NCBI RefSeq assembly: GCF_018141105.1
Contig: NZ_CP054839.1
Coordinates: forward strand, 4,898,001 to 4,962,000
DNA from: Saccharopolyspora erythraea
GTDB lineage: Bacteria > Actinomycetota > Actinomycetes > Mycobacteriales > Pseudonocardiaceae
Reading direction: 5' to 3'
Length of the DNA stretch: 64,000 nt
Numbering within the stretch: the stretch's first letter is position 1; the number at the start of each line of letters is the position of its first letter. Both the position numbers and the translations under genes were made by a program. The notes beneath the pieces are model-generated. The model saw nothing but the letters and a program-made list of their open reading frames with translations. It made no database searches and was not told where the DNA came from. Of this stretch, positions 1 to 8,171 are shown piece after piece.

Positions 1-2
1 TG

Positions 3-326
3 CTCGGGGACACGACCGTGCGGGCCCAGCTCGTGAAGGGCTGGAGTTCGGTGCTGACCGGCCGAGGCAGGGACGTGTGGGGCGGCGGGGTGCGGTCCTG
101 GCTGGAGTTCTCCGCCACCGACACGCGCCCGCTCGACGTCCTCGTTGAGGCCGTCCGCGACGACGGCGACGCGCTCGGCGGTCTCTACGTGACGGCCCGC
201 GACTGGGCACACGAGGACCCGTCGCGTGCGGCGACGCGCGACTCGCTGCTGCGCCGGATCGACCGAGCGCAGGGCTTCGAAGCAGACGAGTTAACCACTG
301 AGGACAGTCAGGAGAGGCAACGATGA
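3..326 (+). CDS. C-terminal part of an unknown protein, cut by the window edge
   Basis: The reading frame is open from the first complete codon (position 3) to a TGA at 324-326, so the gene probably starts outside the window. A GTG at 18 is an internal possibility only. The visible 107 residues form a charged, Trp-containing, probably helical tail with many Asp and Arg and no motif I recognise. The stop overlaps the ATG of the next gene in an ATGA arrangement, so the two genes are very likely co-translated. Function unknown. Confidence 0.55.
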   Translation, partial: LGDTTVRAQLVKGWSSVLTGRGRDVWGGGVRSWLEFSATDTRPLDVLVEAVRDDGDALGGLYVTARDWAHEDPSRAATRDSLLRRIDRAQGFEADELTTEDSQERQR

Positions 327-1720
327 ACTCCGAGAACAAGATCATGGTCGCCTTCATCGCCGCGGCCTGCGTGCTGGTCCCGACCGGCATCGCCATCGGC
401 ACCGGGATGAACGGCTGGCTGTGGGCGCTGATCACCCTGGCGCTGCTGACGATCCCGTACCTCGTCGCCAGGAAGCTCGTCGACCAGAACAACCAGCGCC
501 GGATGCAGCAGGAGTTGGACACCGTCACCGCGCAACCCGCGCCGGTCGAGCAGCCGGCACCGCCGCCGTTCCAGCAGGAGGACGTGACCGAGGTGGCGTT
601 GCCCAGCTCGGTCGCCGACTACGACTTCCTGTTCTCCGCCACGGTCTGGTGGCGCCCGGTGCCCAACCCACCGGGCATACCGCACGCCAACCCGGGCGGG
701 CTGGCTATCGACTCGGTTCTCAGCCGGGCCAGGGACATCACCGCCCAGGGCACGCCGGAGCGCCGGACCATCGTGCAGCACAAGCTCAACGCGGTGCTCG
801 GAACCGTGCTGCGCGACGAGACCGGCCGAGTCGAGAGCATGGCCAACAACGTCGCGCTGACGCTGTCGGAGGCCGACCTGCGGCGCCTGCGCAAGCTCTC
901 CGACGTCCGCAAGGACGAGGAGGTGTGGGAGCACGAACGCAACCACGAACGCAACAAGCGCACCTACCTCAGCGACGACGTGCTCAAGAACCCGGGCAGC
1001 GCGCTCGTGTGGTGGCTGGCCAACAACGAGACGCAGGTGGAGCAGGCGGTCAAGCTGATCGGGCCGCTGGCGAAGCTTTCCGCTGCCGCGACCGGCACCG
1101 ACGTCCCCGACCTGTACCTGCGGCTGGCGTCCGAGCAGTACTCGGCGGACGCCGCCGCCTCTGGCTCCGGTGCCGGTTCGGGCTCCAGTGCCAGCTCCGC
1201 GGGCGGCAATGGCTACCACGCCTTCCCCGACGGCACGTTCTCCGACTTCACGGTGCACTTCCCGGAGGCCGAGCACCGAAACCCCACCGAACTGCTGGCC
1301 AACCTGATGACGGCGCTGGACCTCGATCCGGACAGCGACCGCGGCGCACTGCTGGCGAACCGGTTCGCCAAACTCGTCGAGGCGGCGGGCAAGCACGAGG
1401 AGGCCGCGGAGATCCGACGTCGCTTCGACCACCCCTCCCCTGCGACTCCCGACGCTAACGTTGACGTTGACGTTGACGCTGACGCTGACGCCGACGACGC
1501 CGACGCGGGCACGGGCACGGGCACGGGATCCACTGTGGATCCTGATCGGGTCGACGCGGATGGCGACACCGTGCCCGCGGGCGGGGATCTTCCCCACGCG
1601 GACAACGGTGCCCTACCTGCCGAGACGGAGAACGGACATGCAGGCCGGTCACACGACGACCCCGTGGAGGCACCGTTCGAACCCACCGGCGGCGACCTCA
1701 ACGGACGCCACGCTGACTGA
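323..1720 (+). CDS. Membrane-anchored protein of unknown function with a low-complexity acidic tail
   Basis: The 465-residue protein starts with two adjacent hydrophobic segments (about residues 7-25 and 31-49), followed by a basic stretch and a long soluble part, so it is probably a membrane-anchored cytoplasmic protein. Residues 60-80 are rich in Pro, Gln and Glu. The middle is helical and charged. Residues about 270-295 are a Ser/Gly/Ala linker, and residues about 378-400 are a run of Asp-Val and Asp-Ala followed by Gly-Thr repeats. The ATG overlaps the upstream stop (ATGA). I do not recognise the family. It may form one membrane complex with its upstream partner. Confidence 0.8.
   Translation: MNSENKIMVAFIAAACVLVPTGIAIGTGMNGWLWALITLALLTIPYLVARKLVDQNNQRRMQQELDTVTAQPAPVEQPAPPPFQQEDVTEVALPSSVADYDFLFSATVWWRPVPNPPGIPHANPGGLAIDSVLSRARDITAQGTPERRTIVQHKLNAVLGTVLRDETGRVESMANNVALTLSEADLRRLRKLSDVRKDEEVWEHERNHERNKRTYLSDDVLKNPGSALVWWLANNETQVEQAVKLIGPLAKLSAAATGTDVPDLYLRLASEQYSADAAASGSGAGSGSSASSAGGNGYHAFPDGTFSDFTVHFPEAEHRNPTELLANLMTALDLDPDSDRGALLANRFAKLVEAAGKHEEAAEIRRRFDHPSPATPDANVDVDVDADADADDADAGTGTGTGSTVDPDRVDADGDTVPAGGDLPHADNGALPAETENGHAGRSHDDPVEAPFEPTGGDLNGRHAD
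1459..1530 (+). repeat. Hexanucleotide microsatellite inside a coding region
   Basis: Imperfect tandem GTTGAC/GCTGAC units run into GGGCAC units, all in frame in the upstream membrane-protein gene, where they encode Asp-Val/Asp-Ala and Gly-Thr repeats. Because the units are six bases, length change would keep the frame and only alter the tail length. Confidence 0.7.
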
Positions 1721-2043
1721 TTCCGAGGCAAGCCACGTCAATTGGCCCTGACCTCCTCCGTGTCCGGAACCAACTGACAGGAATCGCGTCAGGACCCAAC
1801 TCGCACATCAGGTCAGGAACCAACTGCCGCACAGCACATCGATTGATCACTGGGGGTCCGCGTGATGGGTGCCCGACGAGGTACCCATCACGCGGCGTTT
1901 TACCCGGGCCACCCCGATCCGTCCAGCCCACCGGCGACTGCGTCGCCAGGCTCCGACCGTCTTCACCCCACCCGTCGTTGTTCACGCTCCTCTCTCGGCC
2001 CTACCCACCTTCTGTCGTGCGCGCTCAAGCCTCCGGGGTGACC
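1721..2043. other. Intergenic region with short direct repeats and a hairpin
   Basis: This 323-base gap separates two convergent genes. It holds three related 25-base units starting at 1766, 1791 and 1816, each beginning with a form of GGAACCAACTG, and the terminator hairpin listed separately. No convincing gene or RNA is visible. The repeats could be the remnant of an older mobile element. Confidence 0.45.
1858..1902. terminator. Perfect 13-bp hairpin, probable bidirectional terminator
   Basis: Arms CCGCGTGATGGGT (1858-1870) and ACCCATCACGCGG (1883-1895) pair perfectly around a 12-base loop, and CGTTTTA follows on the plus strand. It sits between a plus-strand gene ending at 1720 and a minus-strand gene ending at 2044, where a shared terminator is expected. 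Confidence 0.65.
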
Positions 2044-2850
2044 TCATACCTCCTTGAGGAAGCCCGAATCGACGGCTAAGTCGGCGCCGGTGGTGCTGGC
2101 GGATCGGGGTGAGGCGAGCAGCACCACCGCGTCGGCGACCTCCTGCGGATCGGCGAACCGCCCGGTGGCCAGCTTCATCATCTCCGGCACGACCGAGGAC
2201 ATGACGCTCTCGCGGTCGGTGCCCGCCTGTGCTGCGATCAGGTCGGCGACACCGCCCTCCGCGGTCCACCAGGGAGTGCGCACCGGCCCCGGCGAGACCG
2301 TGTTCACCCGGATGCCCTGCGGGCCGTACTCGCCCGCCAGCACCTTGGTCAGGTTGTTCAGCCCCGCCTTGGCGGCGCCGTAGTCGACGTTGATCGGGGA
2401 CGGCTGGCGGGCGTTGCCCGAGGAGACGTTGACGATCGAGCCACCGCCCCGCGCCAGCATCGCCGGTATCGCCGCCCGGATCGCGCGGACCGCCGAGAAG
2501 AGGTTCAGCTCGAACATCATCCGCCACTGCTCGTCGGTGGCGTCCATGAACGAGCCCCTGGGCAGGGTGACGCCCGGAGGCGAGCCGCCCGCGTTGTTGA
2601 CCAGGATGTCGAGTCCACCGAACACCTCCACGGCGTGCGCGATGATCGCGGCCGGTGCCTCCGGGTCCATCAGGTCGGCAGGGAAGTGCACCAGGTCGGG
2701 GCCGGCGAGTTCGTCGATCTCCTGAGAGGGCTTTCGGGAAGTGGCCACCACGCGGGCGCCCTCGGCCAGCAGCGTGCGGGTCACCGCGAGCCCGATGCCC
2801 TTGGAAGCGCCGGTCACCACCGCGACCCGGCCGGAGAGGTTCAGATCCAT
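2044..2850 (-). CDS. SDR-family NAD(P)-dependent oxidoreductase
   Basis: A 268-residue classical short-chain dehydrogenase. The N-terminal TGASKGIG binds the dinucleotide, NNAG follows near residue 90, and a Ser-Tyr-Lys set is present as VSSGN and the YGAAK motif. The C-terminal PGPVRT loop and LAVDSGF ending are typical of FabG-like members. The start at 2850 has AGGAG a few bases upstream; longer readings would add a proline-rich stretch with no family match. Substrate unknown. It lies 170 bases downstream of the AlkB gene on the same strand, so read-through from the repair operon is possible, but its role there is not evident. Confidence 0.9.
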   Translation of the reverse strand: MDLNLSGRVAVVTGASKGIGLAVTRTLLAEGARVVATSRKPSQEIDELAGPDLVHFPADLMDPEAPAAIIAHAVEVFGGLDILVNNAGGSPPGVTLPRGSFMDATDEQWRMMFELNLFSAVRAIRAAIPAMLARGGGSIVNVSSGNARQPSPINVDYGAAKAGLNNLTKVLAGEYGPQGIRVNTVSPGPVRTPWWTAEGGVADLIAAQAGTDRESVMSSVVPEMMKLATGRFADPQEVADAVVLLASPRSASTTGADLAVDSGFLKEV

Positions 2851-3020
2851 CGTGTTCTCCTGTGGAAGGTCCCCGCCTTGTGGCGGCGGAGGTGGGCTGC
2901 TCCTCGCGCCCACACCATGAAGAACACCGATGAGCGGATCCGGTTGCAGTTCGGGGAAAATCGACGCGACGAGTTCTCGTCAGGACGATGCGGATCTCCG
3001 CGAGCCGCAGACACGATCCG

Positions 3021-3674
3021 TCAGTCCAAACCGGACACCCGGAGCGTGATGTTGAGCCTGCCGCGGTCGAGCCCGATGTCCGGCTCGCGGGCCCCGGGCA
3101 GGATTCGCAGCACGCCGTGGTAGGCCATCCGCGAGGGGCCGCCGAACACCAGCAGGTCTCCCGAACGCAGCTCGACGTCGGTCCACGGCCGGTTGCGGTT
3201 CTCGGTGTTGCCGAGGCGGAACACGCCCGTGTCGCCCAGACTGAGCGAGACGACCGGATCCAGCGCGCGCTCATCCTTGTCCTGGTGCAGCCCCATCCGG
3301 GCCGAATCGTCGTAGTAGTTGATCAGTGCGACGTCGGGTTCGTAGTCCGCCGCCTCGAAGTCGTCACCGCAGGCGTCCGCGACCGCGCGCCTGCCGAGAT
3401 CTCCGAGCCAGGACGGGAACGGCTTGACCGGGGAGCCGTCCTGGTCGTCGAGCGTTCGCGAGTACCGGTACGGATACCAGTGCCAGCCCAGGCAGACGGT
3501 CCGTGCGGACATGAGGGCCCCGTTGGGCATGCGGGCGGCCCGCATACCGGCTGGGCCGGTCGCCCATTCCCGGCAGGCCCGGACGAGCATCCGCTGCTGT
3601 TCGGCGTCGAGCCAGTCCGGCACGTGGACCGCGCCCGGTGCGAGTTCGGTGCGCGGCCGGGGAATCATCTCCAT
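3021..3674 (-). CDS. alkB: AlkB-type 2-oxoglutarate/Fe(II) DNA-repair dioxygenase
   Basis: The 217-residue product matches AlkB in size and motifs. The iron ligands are His130 and Asp132 in HQDKDE and His186 in YHGV. The 2-oxoglutarate-binding pattern RLNITLR supplies Arg206 and Arg212. AlkB oxidatively removes 1-methyladenine and 3-methylcytosine lesions. The ATG at 3674 lies 4 bases after the stop of the upstream unknown gene, so it is the last gene of the sigma factor, alkyltransferase, unknown protein, AlkB operon. The context supports a role in alkylation repair. Confidence 0.93.
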   Translation of the reverse strand: MEMIPRPRTELAPGAVHVPDWLDAEQQRMLVRACREWATGPAGMRAARMPNGALMSARTVCLGWHWYPYRYSRTLDDQDGSPVKPFPSWLGDLGRRAVADACGDDFEAADYEPDVALINYYDDSARMGLHQDKDERALDPVVSLSLGDTGVFRLGNTENRNRPWTDVELRSGDLLVFGGPSRMAYHGVLRILPGAREPDIGLDRGRLNITLRVSGLD

Positions 3675-3678
3675 CGGT

Positions 3679-4140
3679 TCACCGTCCCTGCTCCGGTACC
3701 TCGGTGATGAGGCGGCCGTCGGCGAACATCCAGCCCGTACCGTCCGATGCGGCTCCTCTCATGCCCTCGGTGGCTCCGGCTCCGACCGCCGCCGGCAGGA
3801 GCGGGTCGGTGAGCCCGGAGAAGGCGACGGTGCGGTCCGGCCGCCAACCGCCCACGGCCGCGAGTCTGCGGCAGAATCCGGTCCAGCCGGTCGGCTCGTC
3901 GGCCACCACCCAGGCGTCCGGCGCTCCGGAGACCAGTCGGCACGCCGGCTTCAGCCAGGACGCGGCGCTGGCGGGCCACGACACGACCGCGCCGATCTCG
4001 CCGCCCACCGCGCTCCAAGCGCGCACGAACCGGGCCGCCCGCTCGTCTGAGCCCACGTCCCGCCCGTGCCCGACGTTGACCAGGGTCGCCTCCAGCTCGC
4101 GCAGCAGCTCGACCACCTTGGCGACCTCCACTCCGGTCAC
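3679..4140 (-). CDS. Unknown protein in the alkylation-repair operon
   Basis: This is a 153-residue protein, taken from a GTG at 4140 whose GTGA overlaps the stop of the alkyltransferase gene, so it is probably translationally coupled. The frame stays open further upstream, but only across the alkyltransferase gene. The sequence is rich in Trp, Ala and Gly (for example WLKPACRL and WVVADEP) and ends in a Gly-rich segment. No catalytic motif, membrane helix or signal is evident. Its position between two direct-reversal enzymes suggests a role in alkylation damage, but this is inference from context alone. Confidence 0.7.
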   Translation of the reverse strand: MTGVEVAKVVELLRELEATLVNVGHGRDVGSDERAARFVRAWSAVGGEIGAVVSWPASAASWLKPACRLVSGAPDAWVVADEPTGWTGFCRRLAAVGGWRPDRTVAFSGLTDPLLPAAVGAGATEGMRGAASDGTGWMFADGRLITEVPEQGR

Positions 4141-4901
4141 GAGACCAGCTCGACCGGACGGCAGTGCCCGCACGGCCGGTACCCGGCCCGTTCGGCCGCC
4201 TCGACGGTACCGAAGCCCCGCCGGTGGGCCGCGCTGATCCGCCTGGCGTTGTGGCAGGTCGGGAAGCAAACGATGTTGGTGGTGTCGCTGCCGAGGTAGT
4301 GGACGCCGGACTCGGCTAGCTCGCGGACCTCGTCGACGTTGACATCCTCCGACCGCAGCATCCGATCCTGGGCCCGCGCGCCGAACACGTGCTCGCCACC
4401 CTCGCCGAGAGTCACGCGGTGGCACGGGACGACGACCGGGACGGGGTTGCGCGCCAGCACGACGTCCACCGCGGGCGCCCGCTCGGGGCGACCGACCTCC
4501 CGGGCCACCCAGGCGCTCGGACGGGTCTGTCCCGCCGGGATGAGCCGGGTCGCCTGGAGCACCTCCTGGTCGAAGTCCGGCAGATGCCGCAGGTCGACCC
4601 GGATCGACCTGGTCCGGTTGCGGCGCAGGGCCGTGAGCATCCCGGTGGGCTCGCGCCCGGCTCGCCGCAACGGCTGTTCGAACTCGTGCCGGAACGCCTC
4701 CCGGAACTCCGCGTCGTCCTGCTCGGACTCCGCGGTGCGGACGAACACGACGCCGTGGCGGTTGAACGCCACGTCGATCGGCCCGAACCGGCTGCGCGCA
4801 CGCGTCCAGTCGACGAAGATCCGGTCCGCGAGCGGCGTGGGCGGCTCGTCGAGGAGATCGGCCAGCGCCGCCTCCAGTGGACTGTGCCTGTTGACCGTCA
4901 T
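4137..4901 (-). CDS. Methylated-DNA-protein cysteine methyltransferase with C-terminal Ada zinc domain
   Basis: A 254-residue two-domain protein. Residues about 90-185 resemble O6-alkylguanine methyltransferase, with the active-site motif VPCHRV (Cys160). Residues 200-250 resemble the Ada N-terminal zinc domain: cysteines 212, 216, 244 and 247 in a CxxxC...CxxC arrangement, with the GYRPCGHCRP signature. In E. coli Ada the zinc domain is N-terminal and is followed by an AraC-type helix-turn-helix and then the methyltransferase. Here the order is reversed and the AraC part is absent. The ATG at 4901 has GGAGGGAGGAG upstream and overlaps the sigma-factor stop (ATGA). Transfer of methyl groups from DNA to Cys160 is expected. 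The zinc domain may accept phosphotriester methyl groups and act as a sensor. Confidence 0.88.
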   Translation of the reverse strand: MTVNRHSPLEAALADLLDEPPTPLADRIFVDWTRARSRFGPIDVAFNRHGVVFVRTAESEQDDAEFREAFRHEFEQPLRRAGREPTGMLTALRRNRTRSIRVDLRHLPDFDQEVLQATRLIPAGQTRPSAWVAREVGRPERAPAVDVVLARNPVPVVVPCHRVTLGEGGEHVFGARAQDRMLRSEDVNVDEVRELAESGVHYLGSDTTNIVCFPTCHNARRISAAHRRGFGTVEAAERAGYRPCGHCRPVELVS

Positions 4902-5509
4902 CGGGTACTCCTCCCTCCGGCCGTCGCCGCGGGTCGCGCGGCGGCGGTGTAGTCCTCGCGGATGCGCCGCAGACCCCGTGAGACGTGCGACTTCGCCGTC
5001 CCCTCCGGGCAGTCCATCGCCGCGGCCACCTCCGCGATCGGCATGCCCACGACGTGGCGCAGCACGACCGCGATCCGCTGGCTCTCCGGCAGCCGTGCCA
5101 CCAGCGCGCCCAACTCGTCGCGGGTCTCCAGGCGTTCCACCTGCTCCTCGACGCCGGGGCCGGCGACCGACCGCTCCGGGAGCTCTGCCATCGGCACCTG
5201 CCGCGGCCGTCTGGCCGCGTCGCGCGCGAGGTTGCGCCACGCGTTGAGCACGATCGTGACCAGCCACGATCTCAGGGACAGCGTCAGGATGCGGTCGCAG
5301 TCGTAGCCGCGCAGCGACCGGTAGGCGCGCAGTAGCGACTCGGCCGCGAGGTCCTCGGCGTCGGTGTCCCGACCGCACAGCCGGTACGCGACCGAGTACA
5401 CGGTCCGCGAGTAGGCGCGCACGAGCGCGGCGAAGCCCTCGTCCAGGTCGTCGGCGAGCGCGGCGAGGACCTCGCCGGAGTCGTCCGGCTCGGCTGGCAT
5501 GTCACCCAT
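4898..5509 (-). CDS. ECF-type RNA polymerase sigma factor
   Basis: The 203-residue protein has a region-2 segment (about residues 25-95, including DAEDLAAES) and a region-4 helix-turn-helix (about 135-185, with LPESQRIAVVLRHV and GTAKSHVSRGL). This is the plan of an extracytoplasmic-function sigma factor. It heads the operon and its TGA overlaps the ATG of the alkyltransferase gene, so it is co-expressed with the repair genes and may control them. No anti-sigma gene is adjacent. The ATG at 5509 is preferred; another in-frame ATG lies 9 bases further in. Confidence 0.9.
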   Translation of the reverse strand: MGDMPAEPDDSGEVLAALADDLDEGFAALVRAYSRTVYSVAYRLCGRDTDAEDLAAESLLRAYRSLRGYDCDRILTLSLRSWLVTIVLNAWRNLARDAARRPRQVPMAELPERSVAGPGVEEQVERLETRDELGALVARLPESQRIAVVLRHVVGMPIAEVAAAMDCPEGTAKSHVSRGLRRIREDYTAAARPAATAGGRSTR

Positions 5510-5645
5510 GTTCCAGGAGAACACCGACGGCGCGGATCGGTTGCACACCCGACATCGGGTCACTCGTCCGTGGGTGGCTCAGTCCGGATCAACCGCAGCT
5601 CGTCGAGCCGGCGAGCCGTCCACTGCCGCCGGCGTGATACCGGCC

Positions 5646-6473
5646 CTACGAGCTGATGAACTCCAGCAGGTCGGAGTTGAAGGCGTCCTTGTACTCCGGA
5701 GTGGCGGCGAGCCCGTGCGGGGCGCCGGAGTAGACCTTCAGGGTCGCGTCGCGGACGATTTCGGCCGACCGCCGCCCAGCAGCGTCGATGGGAACGATCT
5801 GGTCGTCGTCGCCGTGCACGACCAGCGTCGGGACGTCGATCCTGCGCAGGTCGCCGGTGAAGTCGGTCTCCGAGAACGCCTTGATGCACTCCAGCGCCGC
5901 GTTGAGCCCGACCTGCATGCTCATCAGCCAGAACGCCTCGCGCAGGCCCTGCGAGACCGCCGAACCGGGCCGGTTCGCGCCGTAGAAGGGTTCGCTGAGG
6001 TCGCGGTAGAACTGCGATCGGTCGGCGGCGACGCCCGTGCGCATCTCGTCGAAGACCTCGATCGGCAGGCCGCCGGGGTTCTGCTCGGTGCGCAACATCA
6101 GCGGCGGGACCGCGCCCAGCAGCACGACCCCTGCCACGCGGGCGGTGCCGTGGCGGCCGATGTAGCGGGTCACCTCACCGCCGCCGGTCGAATGGCCGAC
6201 CAGCACCGCGTGTTCCAGGGCGAGCACGTCGAGCAGCGCCGCCAGGTCGTCGGCGTAGGTGTCCATGTCGTTGCCGCTCCACGGCTGTTCCGAACGCCCG
6301 TGCCCCCTGCGGTCGTGGGCGATGGCCCGGAAGCCGCGCGAGGCCACCAGCACCAACTGGTCGTCCCAGGCGTCGGCGTTGAGGGGCCAGCCGTGGCTGA
6401 AGACCACCGGCCGCCCCGAACCCCAGTCCTTGTAGAAGATCTCGGTGCCGTCCTTGGTCGTGATCACGCCCAT
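5646..6473 (-). CDS. Alpha/beta hydrolase of the non-heme chloroperoxidase type
   Basis: The 275-residue enzyme has the nucleophile elbow GHSTGGG (Ser about residue 97), an acid-containing segment [11 protein letters not shown] near 225 and a late histidine in APHGLAA. The oxyanion region is FSHGWPLN, and DRRGHGRS is characteristic of the cofactor-free haloperoxidase/esterase group. Likely a cytoplasmic hydrolase; any peroxidase activity would be a side reaction. GGGGAGACCTC immediately before the ATG is a good ribosome site. It lies upstream of the sigma-factor gene on the same strand with a 136-base gap. Confidence 0.92.
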   Translation of the reverse strand: MGVITTKDGTEIFYKDWGSGRPVVFSHGWPLNADAWDDQLVLVASRGFRAIAHDRRGHGRSEQPWSGNDMDTYADDLAALLDVLALEHAVLVGHSTGGGEVTRYIGRHGTARVAGVVLLGAVPPLMLRTEQNPGGLPIEVFDEMRTGVAADRSQFYRDLSEPFYGANRPGSAVSQGLREAFWLMSMQVGLNAALECIKAFSETDFTGDLRRIDVPTLVVHGDDDQIVPIDAAGRRSAEIVRDATLKVYSGAPHGLAATPEYKDAFNSDLLEFISS

Positions 6474-6767
6474 GAGGTCTCCCCAGCCTCGGCGAACACC
6501 GCCGGGCCGCCCGGCAGGCGCGCGGCCCGACGCCCACCCTGCCCGCTCGCCCAGCCGACTTCCCGGGCATTTCGTCCCGAGTCCGGCGACGCGCAGGTGC
6601 GGGTTCTCGAACCGGGTGACATGTTGATCTGGTTCGACCTGGAGCTTCTCTTCTGCCGCACAGTGATGGCGGCCGTGATCAGTCTCGGATTCATGGCATT
6701 TCTTCGCGGGTCGGAGTCGTGCGACTGGTCGGTTGTTCCTGAGTGCGCGCGGATCTAATGTGCCGCC

Positions 6768-7256
6768 ATGGCGCTCAAGCTCCGGCCGCTCGCGCTCGAC
6801 GACGTCACCGCCGTGCACGACTGGGCCTGCTTGCCCGAGTCGTGCCGCTTTCAGGCGTGGGGACCCAACACTTTCGATCAGACGCAGGCGTATGTGCGGG
6901 CCGCAGTGGCGGCACCCCGGGACCGGCTGGTGTTCGGGGTGCTCGTCGATGACGACGTTGTCGGCAGCGCCGAGCTGAAGCTGCACGGCCCGAGCACCGG
7001 CGAGATCGCGTACGCGGTGCATCCGCGGTTGTGGGGACAGGGCGTAGCTACGGGTGCGGCGCGAGAGCTGTTGCGGATGGGCTTCAGCGAGCATGGGCGC
7101 CACCGCATATTCGGCACGTGCGACCCGCGCAACCTCGCCTCGGCGGCGGTGTTGCGCAAGATCGGCATGCGATATGAGGGCCGGATGCGTGGCACCGCCC
7201 ACATTCGAGATGGCTGGCGCGACTCGGATCTGTACGCCGTCCTCGCCAACGACTGA
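6768..7256 (+). CDS. GNAT-family N-acetyltransferase (RimJ/RimL-like)
   Basis: The 162-residue protein follows the GNAT fold. LRPLALDD is the first strand, the acetyl-CoA-binding segment lies around [14 protein letters not shown] (residues 85-98), and [16 protein letters not shown] is the typical C-terminal motif of RimJ/RimL-like enzymes. The final [15 protein letters not shown] is also typical. Substrate cannot be assigned; a protein N-terminus or small amine are the usual targets. It is divergent from the hydrolase gene across 294 bases. Confidence 0.9.
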   Translation: MALKLRPLALDDVTAVHDWACLPESCRFQAWGPNTFDQTQAYVRAAVAAPRDRLVFGVLVDDDVVGSAELKLHGPSTGEIAYAVHPRLWGQGVATGAARELLRMGFSEHGRHRIFGTCDPRNLASAAVLRKIGMRYEGRMRGTAHIRDGWRDSDLYAVLAND

Positions 7257-7415
7257 CGCCTGCTCGACGATCACCAGCTCGGCCGGACCGTGGCCAACCC
7301 GGCTGAGAATCGGCCACGAACTTCGGGACCTGCGGCAGCGCAGGGCTGGCCGCGCAGCGACGACCATGCCATGCTTTGCTACCGCCCAGTAGGTTCGTGG
7401 TTCGGAGGGCCGAGG

Positions 7416-8171
7416 ATGCGCAAGAACATCGTGATCACCGGAGCCAGCGCGGGGCTGGGCATGGGCATGGCGCGGGAGTACGCGGCCAAGGGGCACGACC
7501 TCGCGCTGTGCGCCCGCCGCACCGAGCCGCTGGACCGGCTGCGCGACGAGCTCACCGCCCGCCACCCGCGGATCAACGTGGTGACCCGCCGACTCGACGT
7601 CAACGACCACGACGACGTCTTCGCCGCCTTCCGCGACTTCCGCGACCGGCTCGGTTCGCTCGACCGCGTCATCGTCAACGCCGGGCTGGGGAAGGGCAAA
7701 CCGCTGGGCACCGGCTACTTCCAGGCCAACCGCCAGACCGCCGAGACGAACTTCGTCGCCGCGCTGGCCCAGGTGGAGGCCGCGATGGAGGTGTTCCGCG
7801 AGCAGCGCGCCGGGCACCTGGTGCTGATCTCGTCGATGAGCGCCTGGCGCGGTATGCCGCGCAACGTCACCACCTACGCCGCGACCAAGGCGGGACTGGC
7901 CGCGCTCGGCGAGGGTGTGCGCGCCGAGACGCTGCGCGGGCCTCTGCGCCGGGTCAAGGTCAGCACCATCTACCCCGGTTACATCCGCACGGAGATGAAC
8001 GTCAAGGCCGGGGGTGGATTCATGGTGGCGCCGCTGGAGAAGGGTTGCCGGTCGCTTGTTCGCGCGATCGACCGCGAACCGGTCCGGGCGTGCGTCCCGC
8101 CGTGGCCCTGGTCGGCGTTCTCCGTTCTCATGCGGTTCCTGCCGCTCCGGGTGCTGGCGCGTCTGATGTGA
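7416..8171 (+). CDS. SDR-family oxidoreductase
   Basis: A 251-residue short-chain dehydrogenase with TGASAGLG at the N-terminus, NAGLGKG near residue 92, SSMSAW and YAATKAG as the catalytic Ser and Tyr-Lys, and PGYIRTEM after it. The C-terminus is hydrophobic ([15 protein letters not shown]), suggesting membrane association, as in lipid-modifying SDRs. The ATG at 7416 follows GGGCCGAGG. The gene overlaps the start of a glycerophosphodiesterase gene, so a role in lipid metabolism is possible. Confidence 0.9.
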   Translation: MRKNIVITGASAGLGMGMAREYAAKGHDLALCARRTEPLDRLRDELTARHPRINVVTRRLDVNDHDDVFAAFRDFRDRLGSLDRVIVNAGLGKGKPLGTGYFQANRQTAETNFVAALAQVEAAMEVFREQRAGHLVLISSMSAWRGMPRNVTTYAATKAGLAALGEGVRAETLRGPLRRVKVSTIYPGYIRTEMNVKAGGGFMVAPLEKGCRSLVRAIDREPVRACVPPWPWSAFSVLMRFLPLRVLARLM

